A DNA stretch of 64,000 bases from Falsiroseomonas sp051433165 (GCF_051433165.1 NZ_JBHMFS010000007.1:1-64000), one strand, 5' to 3'. Shown: positions 50,785 through 59,517, numbered from the stretch's first letter. The notes: generated by a model not told the origin, from the letters alone. A program made the numbers and translations.

Positions 50785-50926
50785 CTTGAAAACCCTCCTG
50801 AGACCTGCGGTGCAGGTGGGAACCAGGTACTCGGACCACGGCCCGAGCAGCGCCAGTCCCCGGAGGTTGCTCATTGGCCCCGGGGGTTTAAGTGCCTCAC
50901 CAACCTGGCAGCCCCGCAGCACCCAC
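50785..50926 (-). ncRNA. ssrS: Probable 6S RNA
   Basis: The roughly 350-base gap between zapA and the cyclo-ligase gene on the minus strand is the standard position of 6S RNA. The minus-strand sequence begins GTGGGTGCTGCGGGGCTGCC just after the zapA stop. It can form a rod: CTGCGG pairs with CCGCAG about 110 bases later, and CCAGG with CCTGG. A GGTTGGTGAG stretch and an inner hairpin CTCGG/CCGAG resemble the GGTTGGTGAG-CATGCTCGG core of E. coli 6S RNA. 6S RNA sequesters housekeeping RNA polymerase in stationary phase. Ends are approximate. The stretch 50580-50784 is GC-rich and holds no gene I can support. Confidence 0.68.
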
Positions 50927-51256
50927 TTAGGGTCGGTCGAGGGTCTGGGCAATGCCCTCGATCCGGTCGGCGATGCGCGCCAGGCGCTCCGCCAGCTTCG
51001 GGTCGGGCTGGGGGACGGCCATGTTCTGGCCGGCGCGGGCCTGGGAGAGGGCGACCTTGAGGTCATGCACCTCATCCGCCAGCAGCAGGGCGCCGAGCAG
51101 CAGCAGGCGGCTTTCGCCGAACTGGCCGCCCATCGCCTTGATGGAGTTCACCCGCTTATCGACCTCCGCCGCCAGGGAGACCAGATGCGCTTCCTGGCCG
51201 TCCTCGCAGGACACCGGGTGGCTGTAGCCGCCGACGCGGACCGTGACCTGACCCAT
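50927..51256 (-). CDS. zapA: Cell division protein ZapA
   Basis: A 109-residue ZapA: MGQVTVRVGGYSHPVSCEDG, then EVDKRVNSIKA and a long C-terminal coiled coil (KLAERLARIADRIEGIAQTL). ZapA crosslinks FtsZ filaments at the division ring. It lies one base after a small coiled-coil protein gene and directly before the predicted 6S RNA and fau. Length and start are normal for the family. Confidence 0.92.
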   Translation of the reverse strand: MGQVTVRVGGYSHPVSCEDGQEAHLVSLAAEVDKRVNSIKAMGGQFGESRLLLLGALLLADEVHDLKVALSQARAGQNMAVPQPDPKLAERLARIADRIEGIAQTLDRP

Positions 51257-51257
51257 T

Positions 51258-51461
51258 CTACTGATCCTCTCCGAGCGCCGCGCGCAGCCGCGCAATCGTC
51301 TCGTCCAGACGGTCCGCAATGGCCGCCACCGCGGCGCGGGGCACACCGTCGCCGGCAACGGCCGGCTCGCGCGGTTGTGCCGCAGCCTCGGCCAGGCGGT
51401 CCACCGCTTCCTCCAGCCGCGCCAGCGCGCGGCTGGTCGGGTCCCCCGGCTGGTCCCGCAT
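51258..51461 (-). CDS. Small coiled-coil protein preceding zapA
   Basis: A 67-residue mostly helical protein (SRALARLEEAVDRLAEAAAQ; then AIADRLDETIARLRAALG). Heptad leucines suggest one or two short coiled coils. It is encoded 1 base upstream of zapA, as in many alphaproteobacteria, where a small DUF4164-like protein precedes it. A role with ZapA is inferred from position only. The ATG at 51461 has a GGGGGA sequence about 5 bases upstream; the longer frame upstream looks non-coding. Confidence 0.65.
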   Translation of the reverse strand: MRDQPGDPTSRALARLEEAVDRLAEAAAQPREPAVAGDGVPRAAVAAIADRLDETIARLRAALGEDQ

Positions 51462-51632
51462 CTGGTCCCCCGTCTGCGTGCCTGACACCCGAAACCCCCA
51501 ACCATTTGGCAGCCCAGCGGCAGCGCGTGCGCCACATGCGCCTTGTCGCCACCGGTTCCGGCATGCTGCAACGCTTTGCATGCACGGCGCGGCGGGTCAA
51601 CGGTGAGCGAGGTTCGGCACGGAGCCGTGGCG

Positions 51633-52064
51633 ATGCCGCTGGCGGCCCTGCCGCCGGCCATCACGATCCGATCAGCCGGGACGTTGCGCGCCGTGATGGA
51701 ATGGGTGCCGGCAGGTGCCGCGCTGCTGCTCTCGGCGCCTGGCGCCGCCGGCTTCCTCGGCCCCGGCGCCTGGCGGGCGCTGGTCGCGCTGGCGCCCGGC
51801 TACCCGGATGCACTGTGCTGCGGGGATGCCGCGGGTGACGCGCTGGCCGCGCTTCGTGCCGGCTGCCGGGTGCTGGTGCTGGAGGACGCCTGCCCCGCCT
51901 TCGCCGCCGTGGCCGGCGCGGCGGCGGAGGTGGGCGCCGTTCTGCTGCCGGCGCGGCCAGCGGCGCTGGAGCTGGATGTGATCGACCTGCGGCGCCCCGC
52001 CGGGCGTTCGCGTCTGGCGGATTGGCTGGCAGGACAGCATGACACCGCGCCGCCCCTGCGGTAA
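51633..52064 (+). CDS. Protein of unknown function before fbaB
   Basis: A 143-residue Ala/Leu-rich protein (WVPAGAALLLSAPGAAGFLG; CRVLVLEDACPAFAAVAGAA). It has an alternating beta/alpha look and two hydrophobic stretches but no clear signal peptide. I do not recognise a family. The ATG at 51633 has GGAG 8 bases upstream; a GTG 10 codons before is possible. It ends 45 bases before the aldolase gene and on the same strand, so the two may be co-transcribed. Codon use looks like its neighbours, so it is probably real. Confidence 0.6.
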   Translation: MPLAALPPAITIRSAGTLRAVMEWVPAGAALLLSAPGAAGFLGPGAWRALVALAPGYPDALCCGDAAGDALAALRAGCRVLVLEDACPAFAAVAGAAAEVGAVLLPARPAALELDVIDLRRPAGRSRLADWLAGQHDTAPPLR

Positions 52065-52109
52065 ACCGCGCCTTACCGCCGCCGGCAATCCAAAGAGGAC
52101 GAGATCACC

Positions 52110-53021
52110 ATGCGCCTGACCCCCAAGGTTCAAGAAATCCTGTCCTGGTACGAAAGCGACAACCCCGGGACCAAGGCGAACCTCGCCCGCATCCTGATGG
52201 CCGGCAAGCTGGGCGGCACCGGCCGCATGGTGATCCTGCCGGTCGACCAGGGCTTCGAGCACGGCCCGGCCCGCAGCTTCGCGCCGAACCCCGCCGCCTA
52301 TGACCCGCGCTACCTGTTCGAGCTGGCGCTCGAGGCCGGACTGAACGCCTATGCCGCGCCGCTCGGCATGATCGAGGTGGGTGCGTCCACCTATGCCGGC
52401 TCGATCCCGACCATCCTGAAGATGAACAGCAGCAACAGCCTGTCCACGACCAAGGACCAGGGTGTGACGGCCAGCGTCGGCGATGCGCTGCGGCTGGGCT
52501 GCTCGGCCATCGGCTTCACCATCTACCCCGGCTCCGAATACCAGTTCGAGATGATCGAGGAGCTGCGCGAGCTGGCCGAAGAGGCCAAGTCCGTCGGCCT
52601 CGCCGTGGTGGTGTGGAGCTATCCGCGCGGCCCGATGCTGGACAAGGTGGGTGAGACGGCGCTCGACATCTGCGCCTATGCTGCGCACATGGCCGCGCTG
52701 ACCGGCGCGCACATCATCAAGGTCAAGCCGCCGACGTCCGCCATCAGCCTGGATGCGGCGAAGAAGACCTACCAGACCAACCCGGTCGAGGATGATGCAG
52801 TCGCGCGCTTCAAGCACATCGTGAATGCCTGCTTCGGCGGCCGTCGCCTGGTGGTGTTTTCGGGTGGCGAAGCCAAGGGCACGGAGGCGATCCTGGACGA
52901 AGTCCGCGCCATTCATGCCGCGGGCGGCAACGGCTCCATCATGGGCCGCAACGCCTTCCAGCGTTCCAAGGCGGATGCGGTGGCGCTGCTGACCGCCATC
53001 ATCGACGTCTATAAGAACTGA
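52110..53021 (+). CDS. fbaB: Fructose-bisphosphate aldolase, class I (DhnA type)
   Basis: A 303-residue DhnA/FbaB-type aldolase. The Schiff-base lysine lies in AHIIKVKPP. LPVDQGFEHG, VVVWSYPRGP and FSGGEAKG are typical of the family. It interconverts fructose-1,6-bisphosphate and triose phosphates without a metal. It is the only aldolase visible, and a pyruvate kinase lies at the window's end, so glycolysis genes are scattered here. AAAGAGGA precedes the ATG. It converges on the ABC1-kinase gene across a strong hairpin. Confidence 0.94.
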   Translation: MRLTPKVQEILSWYESDNPGTKANLARILMAGKLGGTGRMVILPVDQGFEHGPARSFAPNPAAYDPRYLFELALEAGLNAYAAPLGMIEVGASTYAGSIPTILKMNSSNSLSTTKDQGVTASVGDALRLGCSAIGFTIYPGSEYQFEMIEELRELAEEAKSVGLAVVVWSYPRGPMLDKVGETALDICAYAAHMAALTGAHIIKVKPPTSAISLDAAKKTYQTNPVEDDAVARFKHIVNACFGGRRLVVFSGGEAKGTEAILDEVRAIHAAGGNGSIMGRNAFQRSKADAVALLTAIIDVYKN

Positions 53022-53050
53022 GGTGACGGGGGGCGACGCCCCCCCACCCA

Positions 53051-53077
53051 CCCTCTCCCCCCATCGGGGGGAGAGGG
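53051..53077. terminator. Hairpin between convergent fbaB and ABC1-kinase genes
   Basis: A perfect 12-bp stem (CCCTCTCCCCCC / GGGGGGAGAGGG, loop ATC) lies in the 58-base space between the two convergent stop codons. It is the longest member of the CCCTCTCCCC hairpin family in this window. No T-run follows. Confidence 0.7.
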
Positions 53078-53079
53078 CT

Positions 53080-54453
53080 TCAGCCTACCAGGCTGGGCGG
53101 CACCTTGGCGGCAAGCACCGCATCCCGCTGCCGCTGCGCCACCGCTTCCTCCGAATGGTCGTGCACCAGCTCCATGAACAGCCGGTGCCAATTGGCCTTG
53201 GCGCGCAGGCGGAAGAACACGCTGCCAAGGCCGATCGCGGCGCGGTCCATCAGCGGGAATTCGCGCGGGATCTTCACCCCACCCGTCCGCTTCAGCCCTT
53301 CATGCACCGTCTGGGCGATCTTGCGGCCGTAGCTCGGGTCGTCGCTCGGCGTGATGGAGCGCACCTTGTCCTCGACCAGCGGCTCATACAGGAAGCGCGC
53401 CCAGAGGTTCAGGACCTCCATCGTCTCCTTGGACAGGTTGCGGAAACCCCACACGCCATAGGCATGCGCGGCCTTCTCGCGGTCATCGTCGCGCACCGCC
53501 TCGTACAGCATCACCACGCCGGTGACGAAGCTGGCGGGGAAGATGCGGATGACTCCGAAGTCGAGCAGGTTCACGCCGTGGCCGACCTCCGCATCCTCGC
53601 GCACCTGGTAGTTGCCCAGGTGCGGGTCGCCGTGGATCACGCCGTAGCGGTAGAAGGGCACGTACCAGGCGCGGAACAGGGCGCGGGCATAGGCGTTGCG
53701 CTCCTCCTCCGGCGGGTCTTTCTCAAGCCGGCGCAGGATCGGGCGGCCTTCCAGCCAGGACATCGTCAGCAGGCGCTTGGTGGTCAGCTCCGGCACCGCG
53801 ACGGGCACGGTGACGCCGGGCGTGTTCGCCAGCATGGCGCCGTACAGCCGCATGTGGCTGGCCTCGCGCTCGTAATCCAACTCCTCCCGCAGCCGGGCCG
53901 AGAGCTCCTGGTAGGCCTCAGCATTGTCCAGCGTGCTGTCCATGCGGCGATACAGGTTCAGCGCCAGCTTCAACTGGCGCAGATCCGCTTCGACGATGCT
54001 CGGCATGTCCGGGTATTGCAGCTTGCAGGCCACCTCCCGCCCATCGGGCAGGGTGCCGCGATGCACCTGGCCGAGGCTGGCCGCGGCCACGGCTTCCTGG
54101 GTGAAGCTGGTGAAGCGGGATTGCCAGGCGGGGCCCAACTCGCCTTGCATGCGGCGGCGCACGAAGGCCCAGCCCATCGGCGGCGCGTTGGATTGCAGCG
54201 TGGCCAGTTCCTGCGCGTATTCCTCCGGCAGCGCCTCCGGCACCGTGGAGAGGAACTGCGCCACCTTCATCAGCGGGCCTTTGAGGCCGCCGAGGATCTG
54301 TTTCAGATCCTCCGCATGGGCCGCCTTGTCGGTCTTGATGCCGAGGAAGCGCTGCCCCGCGACGCGCGCGGCGATGCCGCCGACGGCGCCGGAGGTGCGG
54401 ACCATGCGCCGCATCTCGCCAAACAGGGTGGATTCGCTGCGGTCATCGGCCAT
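53080..54453 (-). CDS. ABC1/UbiB-family atypical kinase
   Basis: A 457-residue protein kinase-like ABC1 protein. It has the family's KxGQ-like segment as MKVAQFLST (Gly to Ala), an Ala-rich loop AAASLGQVHRG, invariant Lys in VACKLQYP, catalytic HGDPHLGNY and the DFG-like LLDFGV. These enzymes regulate coenzyme Q or lipid metabolism and are unusual kinases with a closed nucleotide pocket. I chose the ATG at 54453, 4 bases after the pepF stop; a TTG 10 codons earlier overlaps pepF. Whether it is true UbiB is doubtful because it lacks the two C-terminal transmembrane helices typical of UbiB. Confidence 0.87.
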   Translation of the reverse strand: MADDRSESTLFGEMRRMVRTSGAVGGIAARVAGQRFLGIKTDKAAHAEDLKQILGGLKGPLMKVAQFLSTVPEALPEEYAQELATLQSNAPPMGWAFVRRRMQGELGPAWQSRFTSFTQEAVAAASLGQVHRGTLPDGREVACKLQYPDMPSIVEADLRQLKLALNLYRRMDSTLDNAEAYQELSARLREELDYEREASHMRLYGAMLANTPGVTVPVAVPELTTKRLLTMSWLEGRPILRRLEKDPPEEERNAYARALFRAWYVPFYRYGVIHGDPHLGNYQVREDAEVGHGVNLLDFGVIRIFPASFVTGVVMLYEAVRDDDREKAAHAYGVWGFRNLSKETMEVLNLWARFLYEPLVEDKVRSITPSDDPSYGRKIAQTVHEGLKRTGGVKIPREFPLMDRAAIGLGSVFFRLRAKANWHRLFMELVHDHSEEAVAQRQRDAVLAAKVPPSLVG

Positions 54454-54457
54454 GGGT

Positions 54458-56293
54458 TCAGGAGGCCTTTTCGAGTTCGTCAATAAAGCCGGAAATCACG
54501 TCCAGACCCTTGTTCCAGAAGGCAGAGTTGGAGGCGTCGAGGCCGAAGGGCGCCAGCAATTCCTGGTGCCGCTTGGTGCCGCCGGCGCGCAGCATCTCCA
54601 GGTACTTTTCCTGGAACCGCGGATGCCCCTCCCGGAACACGCCATACAGCGCATTCACCAGGCAATCCCCGAAGGCATAGGCGTACACATAAAAGGGCGT
54701 GTGCACGAAATGCGGGATATAGGCCCAGTACACGCTGTAGTCGGGCGTGAAGTCGAAGGCCGGGCCCAGGCTTTCCGTCTGGATCTGCATCCAGATCTCG
54801 CCGATCCGCTCGTGCGAAAGTTCGCCCTTGCGGCGCTCCTCATGCAGCAGTGTCTCGAAGCGGTAGAAGGCGATCTGGCGGACGACGGTGTTGAGCATGT
54901 CCTCCACCTTGCCCGCCAGCAGCATGCGCCGCTTGCGGGGATCGGTTTCGGCATCCAGCACGGCCCGAAACGTCAGCATCTCCCCGAACACGCTGGCGGT
55001 CTCGGCCAGCGTCAGCGGCGTGGAGGACATCAGGTAGCCCTGGTCGGCGGCCAGCACCTGATGCACGCCATGGCCCAGTTCATGCGCCAGCGTCATCACA
55101 TCCCGCGCCTTGCCGTGATAATTCAGCAGAAGGTAGGGGTGGGCGCTGGGCACGGTGGGGTGGGCGAAGGCGCCGCTGGCCTTGCCGGGGCGCAGCGCCG
55201 CGTCGATCCAGGGCTTCTCGAAGAAGGGTGCCGCCACGCGCTCCAGTTCCGGGCTGAAGGCGCCATAGGCGGCGCGCACGCGGGACACGGCCTCCGGCCA
55301 GGGGATGGTGCTGTCCGTGTCGTCCGGCAGCGGCGCGTTGCGGTCCCAGTGCTGCAGCTTCTCCAGCCCCAGCCACTTCGCCTTCATCGCGTAGTAGCGG
55401 TGCGACAGCCGCGGCAGGCTGGACCAGACGGCGGAGACCAGCGCGTCCACCACCTCATCCTCCACCATGTTGGCGCGGTTGCGGGCGGAGGTCGGGCGCC
55501 GGTACTGGCGCCAGCCATCGATGATCTCCTTGTCCTTGGCCAAGGTGTTGGTGATCAGCGAGAACAGCCGCACCCGATCTCCGAAGGCCGCCGACACACC
55601 CTGCGCGGCCGCGGCGCGAACGGCGCGGTCGCTGGAGGACAGATTGTTCAGCGCGGCGGAGACAGTCAGTTCCTCCCCGGCCACATCCACACGCATGCCG
55701 GCCACGGTCTCGTCGAACAGGCGGTTCCAGGCGGACCGGCCCGTCACTTCCTTTTCGTGCAGCAGCTTTTCCAGCTCATCCGAAAGTTGGTGCGGGCGGA
55801 ACACGCGCAGGTCGCGCAGCCAGGGGCGCCAGCGTTCCAGCGCGGCGGATTGCCGCAGCTTGGACTCCAGTGCCGCATCCTCCAGCCGGTTGATCTCCAG
55901 CGTCAGGAACAGCAGGTGGCTGCTGATCGCCGTCACCCGTTCCTGGATGGTCTGGTAGAAGCGGCCATTCTCCGCCGACTGCGCGTCGCCGGAGAAGATG
56001 AGCTGGGCATAGGACATGGCCCGGCCGAGGATTTCCTCGATCCGTTCATAGGTCGCGATGGCCCGCCCCAGATTGTCGCCGGAGCCTTGCGCCAGGCGGC
56101 CGGCATGGGCGGCGTTGAAGGCCTTCGCCTCCGCCTCCGCCCGGTCCAGATCGGCGGTGAGCCGCGGATCGGTGGGCGATGCGTAGAGGTCGGAAAGGTC
56201 CCACGACGGCAGGGCCTGGGTGACGGCCCGGGCCGGATTGGGGGCCGGATCGGGAGCGGGGCTGGGGGCGAGGTTCTGATTCACGCCCTGCAT
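54458..56293 (-). CDS. pepF: Oligoendopeptidase F (M3 family)
   Basis: A 611-residue zinc peptidase with the HELGH motif (TLAHELGHGVHQ) and downstream Glu in TLAETASVFGEML. Length and the terminal YAYAFGDCLVNALYG region match PepF/M3B. It cleaves short peptides in the cytoplasm; there is no signal peptide. The N-terminal 20 residues are a Pro/Ala-rich, low-complexity extension. The ATG at 56293 is the only one before the domain that does not run into the divergent acyl-CoA synthetase gene. The ABC1-kinase gene follows at once. Confidence 0.94.
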   Translation of the reverse strand: MQGVNQNLAPSPAPDPAPNPARAVTQALPSWDLSDLYASPTDPRLTADLDRAEAEAKAFNAAHAGRLAQGSGDNLGRAIATYERIEEILGRAMSYAQLIFSGDAQSAENGRFYQTIQERVTAISSHLLFLTLEINRLEDAALESKLRQSAALERWRPWLRDLRVFRPHQLSDELEKLLHEKEVTGRSAWNRLFDETVAGMRVDVAGEELTVSAALNNLSSSDRAVRAAAAQGVSAAFGDRVRLFSLITNTLAKDKEIIDGWRQYRRPTSARNRANMVEDEVVDALVSAVWSSLPRLSHRYYAMKAKWLGLEKLQHWDRNAPLPDDTDSTIPWPEAVSRVRAAYGAFSPELERVAAPFFEKPWIDAALRPGKASGAFAHPTVPSAHPYLLLNYHGKARDVMTLAHELGHGVHQVLAADQGYLMSSTPLTLAETASVFGEMLTFRAVLDAETDPRKRRMLLAGKVEDMLNTVVRQIAFYRFETLLHEERRKGELSHERIGEIWMQIQTESLGPAFDFTPDYSVYWAYIPHFVHTPFYVYAYAFGDCLVNALYGVFREGHPRFQEKYLEMLRAGGTKRHQELLAPFGLDASNSAFWNKGLDVISGFIDELEKAS

Positions 56294-56359
56294 ATAGCCC
56301 GGCCCGGGCCGAGGCCAACGGGCGCCGGGCGAATACGGGCGACAACGCTGGCGATCCAC

Positions 56360-56421
56360 CTGGCGCCAACCGCGCCAGTGAGGTGAATGCGGTGTATCGT
56401 TCAGGTCGTTTGGCCTGAACG
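56360..56421. promoter_or_regulatory. Two inverted repeats in the pepF/acyl-CoA synthetase divergent region
   Basis: CTGGCGC-CAACC-GCGCCAG (56360-56378) and CGTTCAGG-TCGTTTGG-CCTGAACG (56398-56421) are two perfect inverted repeats within 62 bases of the 177-base divergent spacer. The second, 24 bases with 8-base arms, has the shape of a TetR/FadR-type operator. It ends 49 bases before the synthetase start codon. Confidence 0.45.
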
Positions 56422-56470
56422 GCGCGCGCATGGCACCATATGCGCAAAGCGAGGGAAGAGATCGTCGGGA

Positions 56471-58171
56471 ATGGAAAGCGCCGGAACGCGGGTCTGGACC
56501 AGCCTGCCGCACATGATGCTGGACCTCGCCCGGGGCTGGCGCGAAAGGCCGATGCTGCGGCATTGGCAGGATGGCTGGCAGAGCACGAGCTGGGGCGAAT
56601 TCGGCCGCCGCGTCGCCGCCCTCGCCGCCTTCCTGCGGGCCCAGGGCGTCGCGCCGGGGGACCGGGTATTTCTGGTTTCCGAGAACCGCCCGGAATTCCC
56701 GATCGCCGATACCGCCATCATGGCGATCGGCGCCGTGACGGTGCCGACCTACACCACCAACACGGTGGGCGACCACGCGCATATCCTGCGGGACAGCGGC
56801 GCCAGCTTCGCCATCGTCTCCACCGCAAGGCTGGCGGAACGCGTGGCGGAGGCCGCGGCGCAGGCTGGCGTGGTGCTGGAACGGGTGATCTGCTTGGAGG
56901 ATGGCGCAGCGGGCTGCCTCGACTGGTCCGCGGCGCTGGCCACCCCGGCCGATCTGGACCTGCTGGCGGCGGAAGTCGAACAGATTCCGCCCGGGCGGCT
57001 GGCCTGCCTGATCTATACCAGCGGCACCGGCGGCCTGCCCAAGGGCGTGATGCTGCCGCACCGCGCCATGCTGGCGAATCGCGAGGGCGTCGCCCGCATC
57101 GCCAATCGCCTGCACCTGGATGGCACGCCCTACCTCTCCTTCCTGCCGCTGTCGCACAGCTACGAGCACACGGTGGGCGGCTTCCTGCTGCCCTCGCTGG
57201 GGTTGGAGGTGGTGTATTCGCGCGGCGCGGACCGGCTGGCGGCCGAGTTGAAGGAGGTGCAGCCCACCGTCATCACCGCCGTTCCCCGGCTGTTCGAGGT
57301 GCTGCGCGGCCGCATCGAGGCGCAGGTGGAGAAGGATGGTGGCCTTAAGGCAAAACTGTTCCGCCGGGCGCTGGCGCTCGGGCTGAAGCGGTTGGACGGC
57401 CGGCTTTCGCTGTTCGAACGCGCCCAGCATGCGGTGCTGGACCGGCTGGTGGGGGCCAAGATCCGGGACCGGTTTGGCGGCAAGCTGCTGGCGCTGGTCT
57501 CCGGCGGGGCGCGGCTGGATCCGGACCTCTCGGGCTTCTTCCTGGCCTTCGGCCTGCCGGTGATCCAGGGCTATGGCCAGACCGAGGCCGGCCCCGTCAT
57601 CAGCGTGAACCCGCCCTGGGAAAACCGCCGCGCCACCGTCGGCCCGCCCTTGCCGGGGGTGGAAGCGCGCATCGCCGAGGATGGTGAGTTGTGCGTCCGC
57701 GGCGACCTGGTGATGGATGGCTACTGGAACGCCCCGGAGAGCACCGCGCGCGCCGTCGTGGATGGCTGGCTGCACACCGGGGATGTGGGTGAAATCACGG
57801 ACGGCTACATCCGCATCACCGACCGCAAACGGGATTTCATCAAGACCCTCGGCGGCGACATGGTCAGCCCGGCCAAGCTGGAAGGCCTGCTGATGGCGGA
57901 GCCGGAGATCGCGCAGGCCGTGGTGGCCGGCGAAGGCCGCCCCGCCATCGTGGCCCTGGTGGTCCCGACGGAAGGCGCGGCGGAGCAGGTGCCCGCCGCC
58001 ATCGCGCGGGTGAACGGCAAGCTCTCCAACATCGAGCGCATTCGCGGCAGCACGTTGGTGGACGCCTTCACGGTGGAGAACGGCCTGTTGACACCGACCA
58101 TGAAGGTAAAGCGCCGCCTTGTGCTGGAACGCCACGCCGGCGCGGTGGAGGGGCTGTCAAAGCGCGGCTGA
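56471..58171 (+). CDS. Long-chain acyl-CoA synthetase (AMP-dependent)
   Basis: A 566-residue ANL enzyme. P-loop motif IYTSGTGGLPKGV, core FLPLSHSYEHTVGGF, GYGQTEAGPVIS, and hinge/catalytic GDIGE-like WLHTGDVGEITDGYIRITDRKRD with a late Lys (LTPTMKVKRR). The layout matches long-chain fatty acyl-CoA ligases (FadD15/Faa type). It activates fatty acids for beta-oxidation or lipid synthesis. An ATG at 56387 in frame is possible but adds a non-protein-like 28 residues. It converges on the SDR gene with 9 bases between. Confidence 0.92.
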   Translation: MESAGTRVWTSLPHMMLDLARGWRERPMLRHWQDGWQSTSWGEFGRRVAALAAFLRAQGVAPGDRVFLVSENRPEFPIADTAIMAIGAVTVPTYTTNTVGDHAHILRDSGASFAIVSTARLAERVAEAAAQAGVVLERVICLEDGAAGCLDWSAALATPADLDLLAAEVEQIPPGRLACLIYTSGTGGLPKGVMLPHRAMLANREGVARIANRLHLDGTPYLSFLPLSHSYEHTVGGFLLPSLGLEVVYSRGADRLAAELKEVQPTVITAVPRLFEVLRGRIEAQVEKDGGLKAKLFRRALALGLKRLDGRLSLFERAQHAVLDRLVGAKIRDRFGGKLLALVSGGARLDPDLSGFFLAFGLPVIQGYGQTEAGPVISVNPPWENRRATVGPPLPGVEARIAEDGELCVRGDLVMDGYWNAPESTARAVVDGWLHTGDVGEITDGYIRITDRKRDFIKTLGGDMVSPAKLEGLLMAEPEIAQAVVAGEGRPAIVALVVPTEGAAEQVPAAIARVNGKLSNIERIRGSTLVDAFTVENGLLTPTMKVKRRLVLERHAGAVEGLSKRG

Positions 58172-58180
58172 CCCGCCGGG

Positions 58181-58876
58181 TCAGACGTGCCGGGTCAGCC
58201 CGCCATCCACGCGCAGGCTCTGCCCGGTGACATAGGACGCCTGCTCCGAGACCAGCCAGGCCACCGCCGCCGCGATCTCCTCGGCCCGCGCGTAGCGACC
58301 GAGCGGGATGCGGGCGCGGCGGGACTCCTTCTCCGGCAGGCTGTCCACGAAGCCCGGCAGCACGGCGTTCACACGGATGCCGGAAGGCGCCAGCTCATCC
58401 GCCGCCAGCTTGGTCCAGGCGCCAAGCGCGGCGCGCAAGGTGGTGGCCGGGAAATCCGCTTCCGGCTCCAGCGCGGCGTAGGAGGACAGGTTCACCACCG
58501 CGCCCGCGCCCTGCGCCTTCATCCCCGGCAGCACCAGCCGCAGCGCGCGGATGGCGGACAGCATCACCATGTCGAAACCGGCATGCCACTGCACATCGGT
58601 CAGGTCGAACAGCGGCGCCTTGGGCGGGTGGCCGGCATTGTTCACCAGCGCGTCGATGCGTCCGAATTTTTGCAGCGCGCCGTCCACCAGCCGCGCCAGA
58701 TCGGCGGGCTCCGTCACAGAACCCGTGACGCCCAGCGCATCCGGCAACTCCGCGGCCAGCTTTTCCGCATTGCCGGACGGGGACATCACCGCAACTCGGA
58801 AGCCATCCGCCGCAAGCCGCCTGGCGACGGCCGCGCCGATCCCCCGCCCGGCGGCGGTGATGATGGCCGTCTTCAC
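58181..58876 (-). CDS. Short-chain dehydrogenase/reductase-like protein lacking YxxxK
   Basis: A 231-residue SDR fold: TAAGRGIGAAVARRLAAD, NNAG (LVNNAGHPPKAP), VVNLSSYAAL and the C-terminal SYVTGQSLRVDGGL. The catalytic YxxxK is replaced: the aligned segment reads FPATTLRAALGAWTK, with Ala/Thr for Tyr and Arg for Lys. It therefore may not reduce a carbonyl in the usual way. Its stop overlaps nothing, but its start overlaps the flavin reductase stop as ATGA, so the two are co-expressed. Function unknown. Confidence 0.8.
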   Translation of the reverse strand: MKTAIITAAGRGIGAAVARRLAADGFRVAVMSPSGNAEKLAAELPDALGVTGSVTEPADLARLVDGALQKFGRIDALVNNAGHPPKAPLFDLTDVQWHAGFDMVMLSAIRALRLVLPGMKAQGAGAVVNLSSYAALEPEADFPATTLRAALGAWTKLAADELAPSGIRVNAVLPGFVDSLPEKESRRARIPLGRYARAEEIAAAVAWLVSEQASYVTGQSLRVDGGLTRHV

Positions 58877-59517
58877 GTGCGGTCGCTGGTGGTGGGCGTG
58901 AAGGCGCCGCCGTCGGTCGGGCGCAGCGCCTCGAACATCTCCGTCACCTGGGCGTAGTCGCGGTAGCCGCAGCGGGCGATGGTCTGGGCTGCCACCGCAT
59001 CGAAGCGGCCATCGATGATGTAGCGCTCATCGAGATGGATGCCGACGACCTGGCCGACCACCATGAAGCCATCGGTCGGGTTGCCGTCGATGTCGTGCAG
59101 TTCCATCGCCTGCAGCACCTTGCACTCGAAGCTCGCCGGGCTTTCGGCGACGCGCGGCGCCTTCACGAAGCGGCACTCGGCCATGGTCAGCCCCGCCGCC
59201 TCGAACTCATTCTCCCCGGCCTCGAGCGCGGCGGAGGAGACGTTCATGGCGTCGAACAACGGGCGGGTCACCAGGTTGAAGACGAACTCCCGCGTCTCGA
59301 AGGCATTGGCGGCGGAGTGCTTCAAGCCCTCGCTGCCGAACACCACGATGGGCGGGGCGCCCTTGACCAGGTTGAAGAAGCTGTAGGGCGCCAGGTTCGG
59401 CCGGCCCTTGGCATCCACGCTGGAAATCCAGCCGATCGGGCGCGGCGCGATGATGGCCTTCAGCGGGTCGAAGGGCAGGCCATGGCCTCGCTTGCCGTGC
59501 TTCGGTTCGTAGAACAT
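58873..59517 (-). CDS. Flavin reductase family protein (FMN-binding split barrel)
   Basis: A 214-residue protein with the FMN-binding split-barrel fold: IIAPRPIGWISSVDAKGRPN, LAPYSFFNLV, and FVFNLVTRPLFDAMN. It resembles flavin reductases that supply reduced FMN to partner monooxygenases, or DIM6/NTAB-type proteins. No monooxygenase lies next to it. It is coupled to the downstream SDR-like gene by ATGA. The substrate is unknown. Confidence 0.87.
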   Translation of the reverse strand: MFYEPKHGKRGHGLPFDPLKAIIAPRPIGWISSVDAKGRPNLAPYSFFNLVKGAPPIVVFGSEGLKHSAANAFETREFVFNLVTRPLFDAMNVSSAALEAGENEFEAAGLTMAECRFVKAPRVAESPASFECKVLQAMELHDIDGNPTDGFMVVGQVVGIHLDERYIIDGRFDAVAAQTIARCGYRDYAQVTEMFEALRPTDGGAFTPTTSDRT

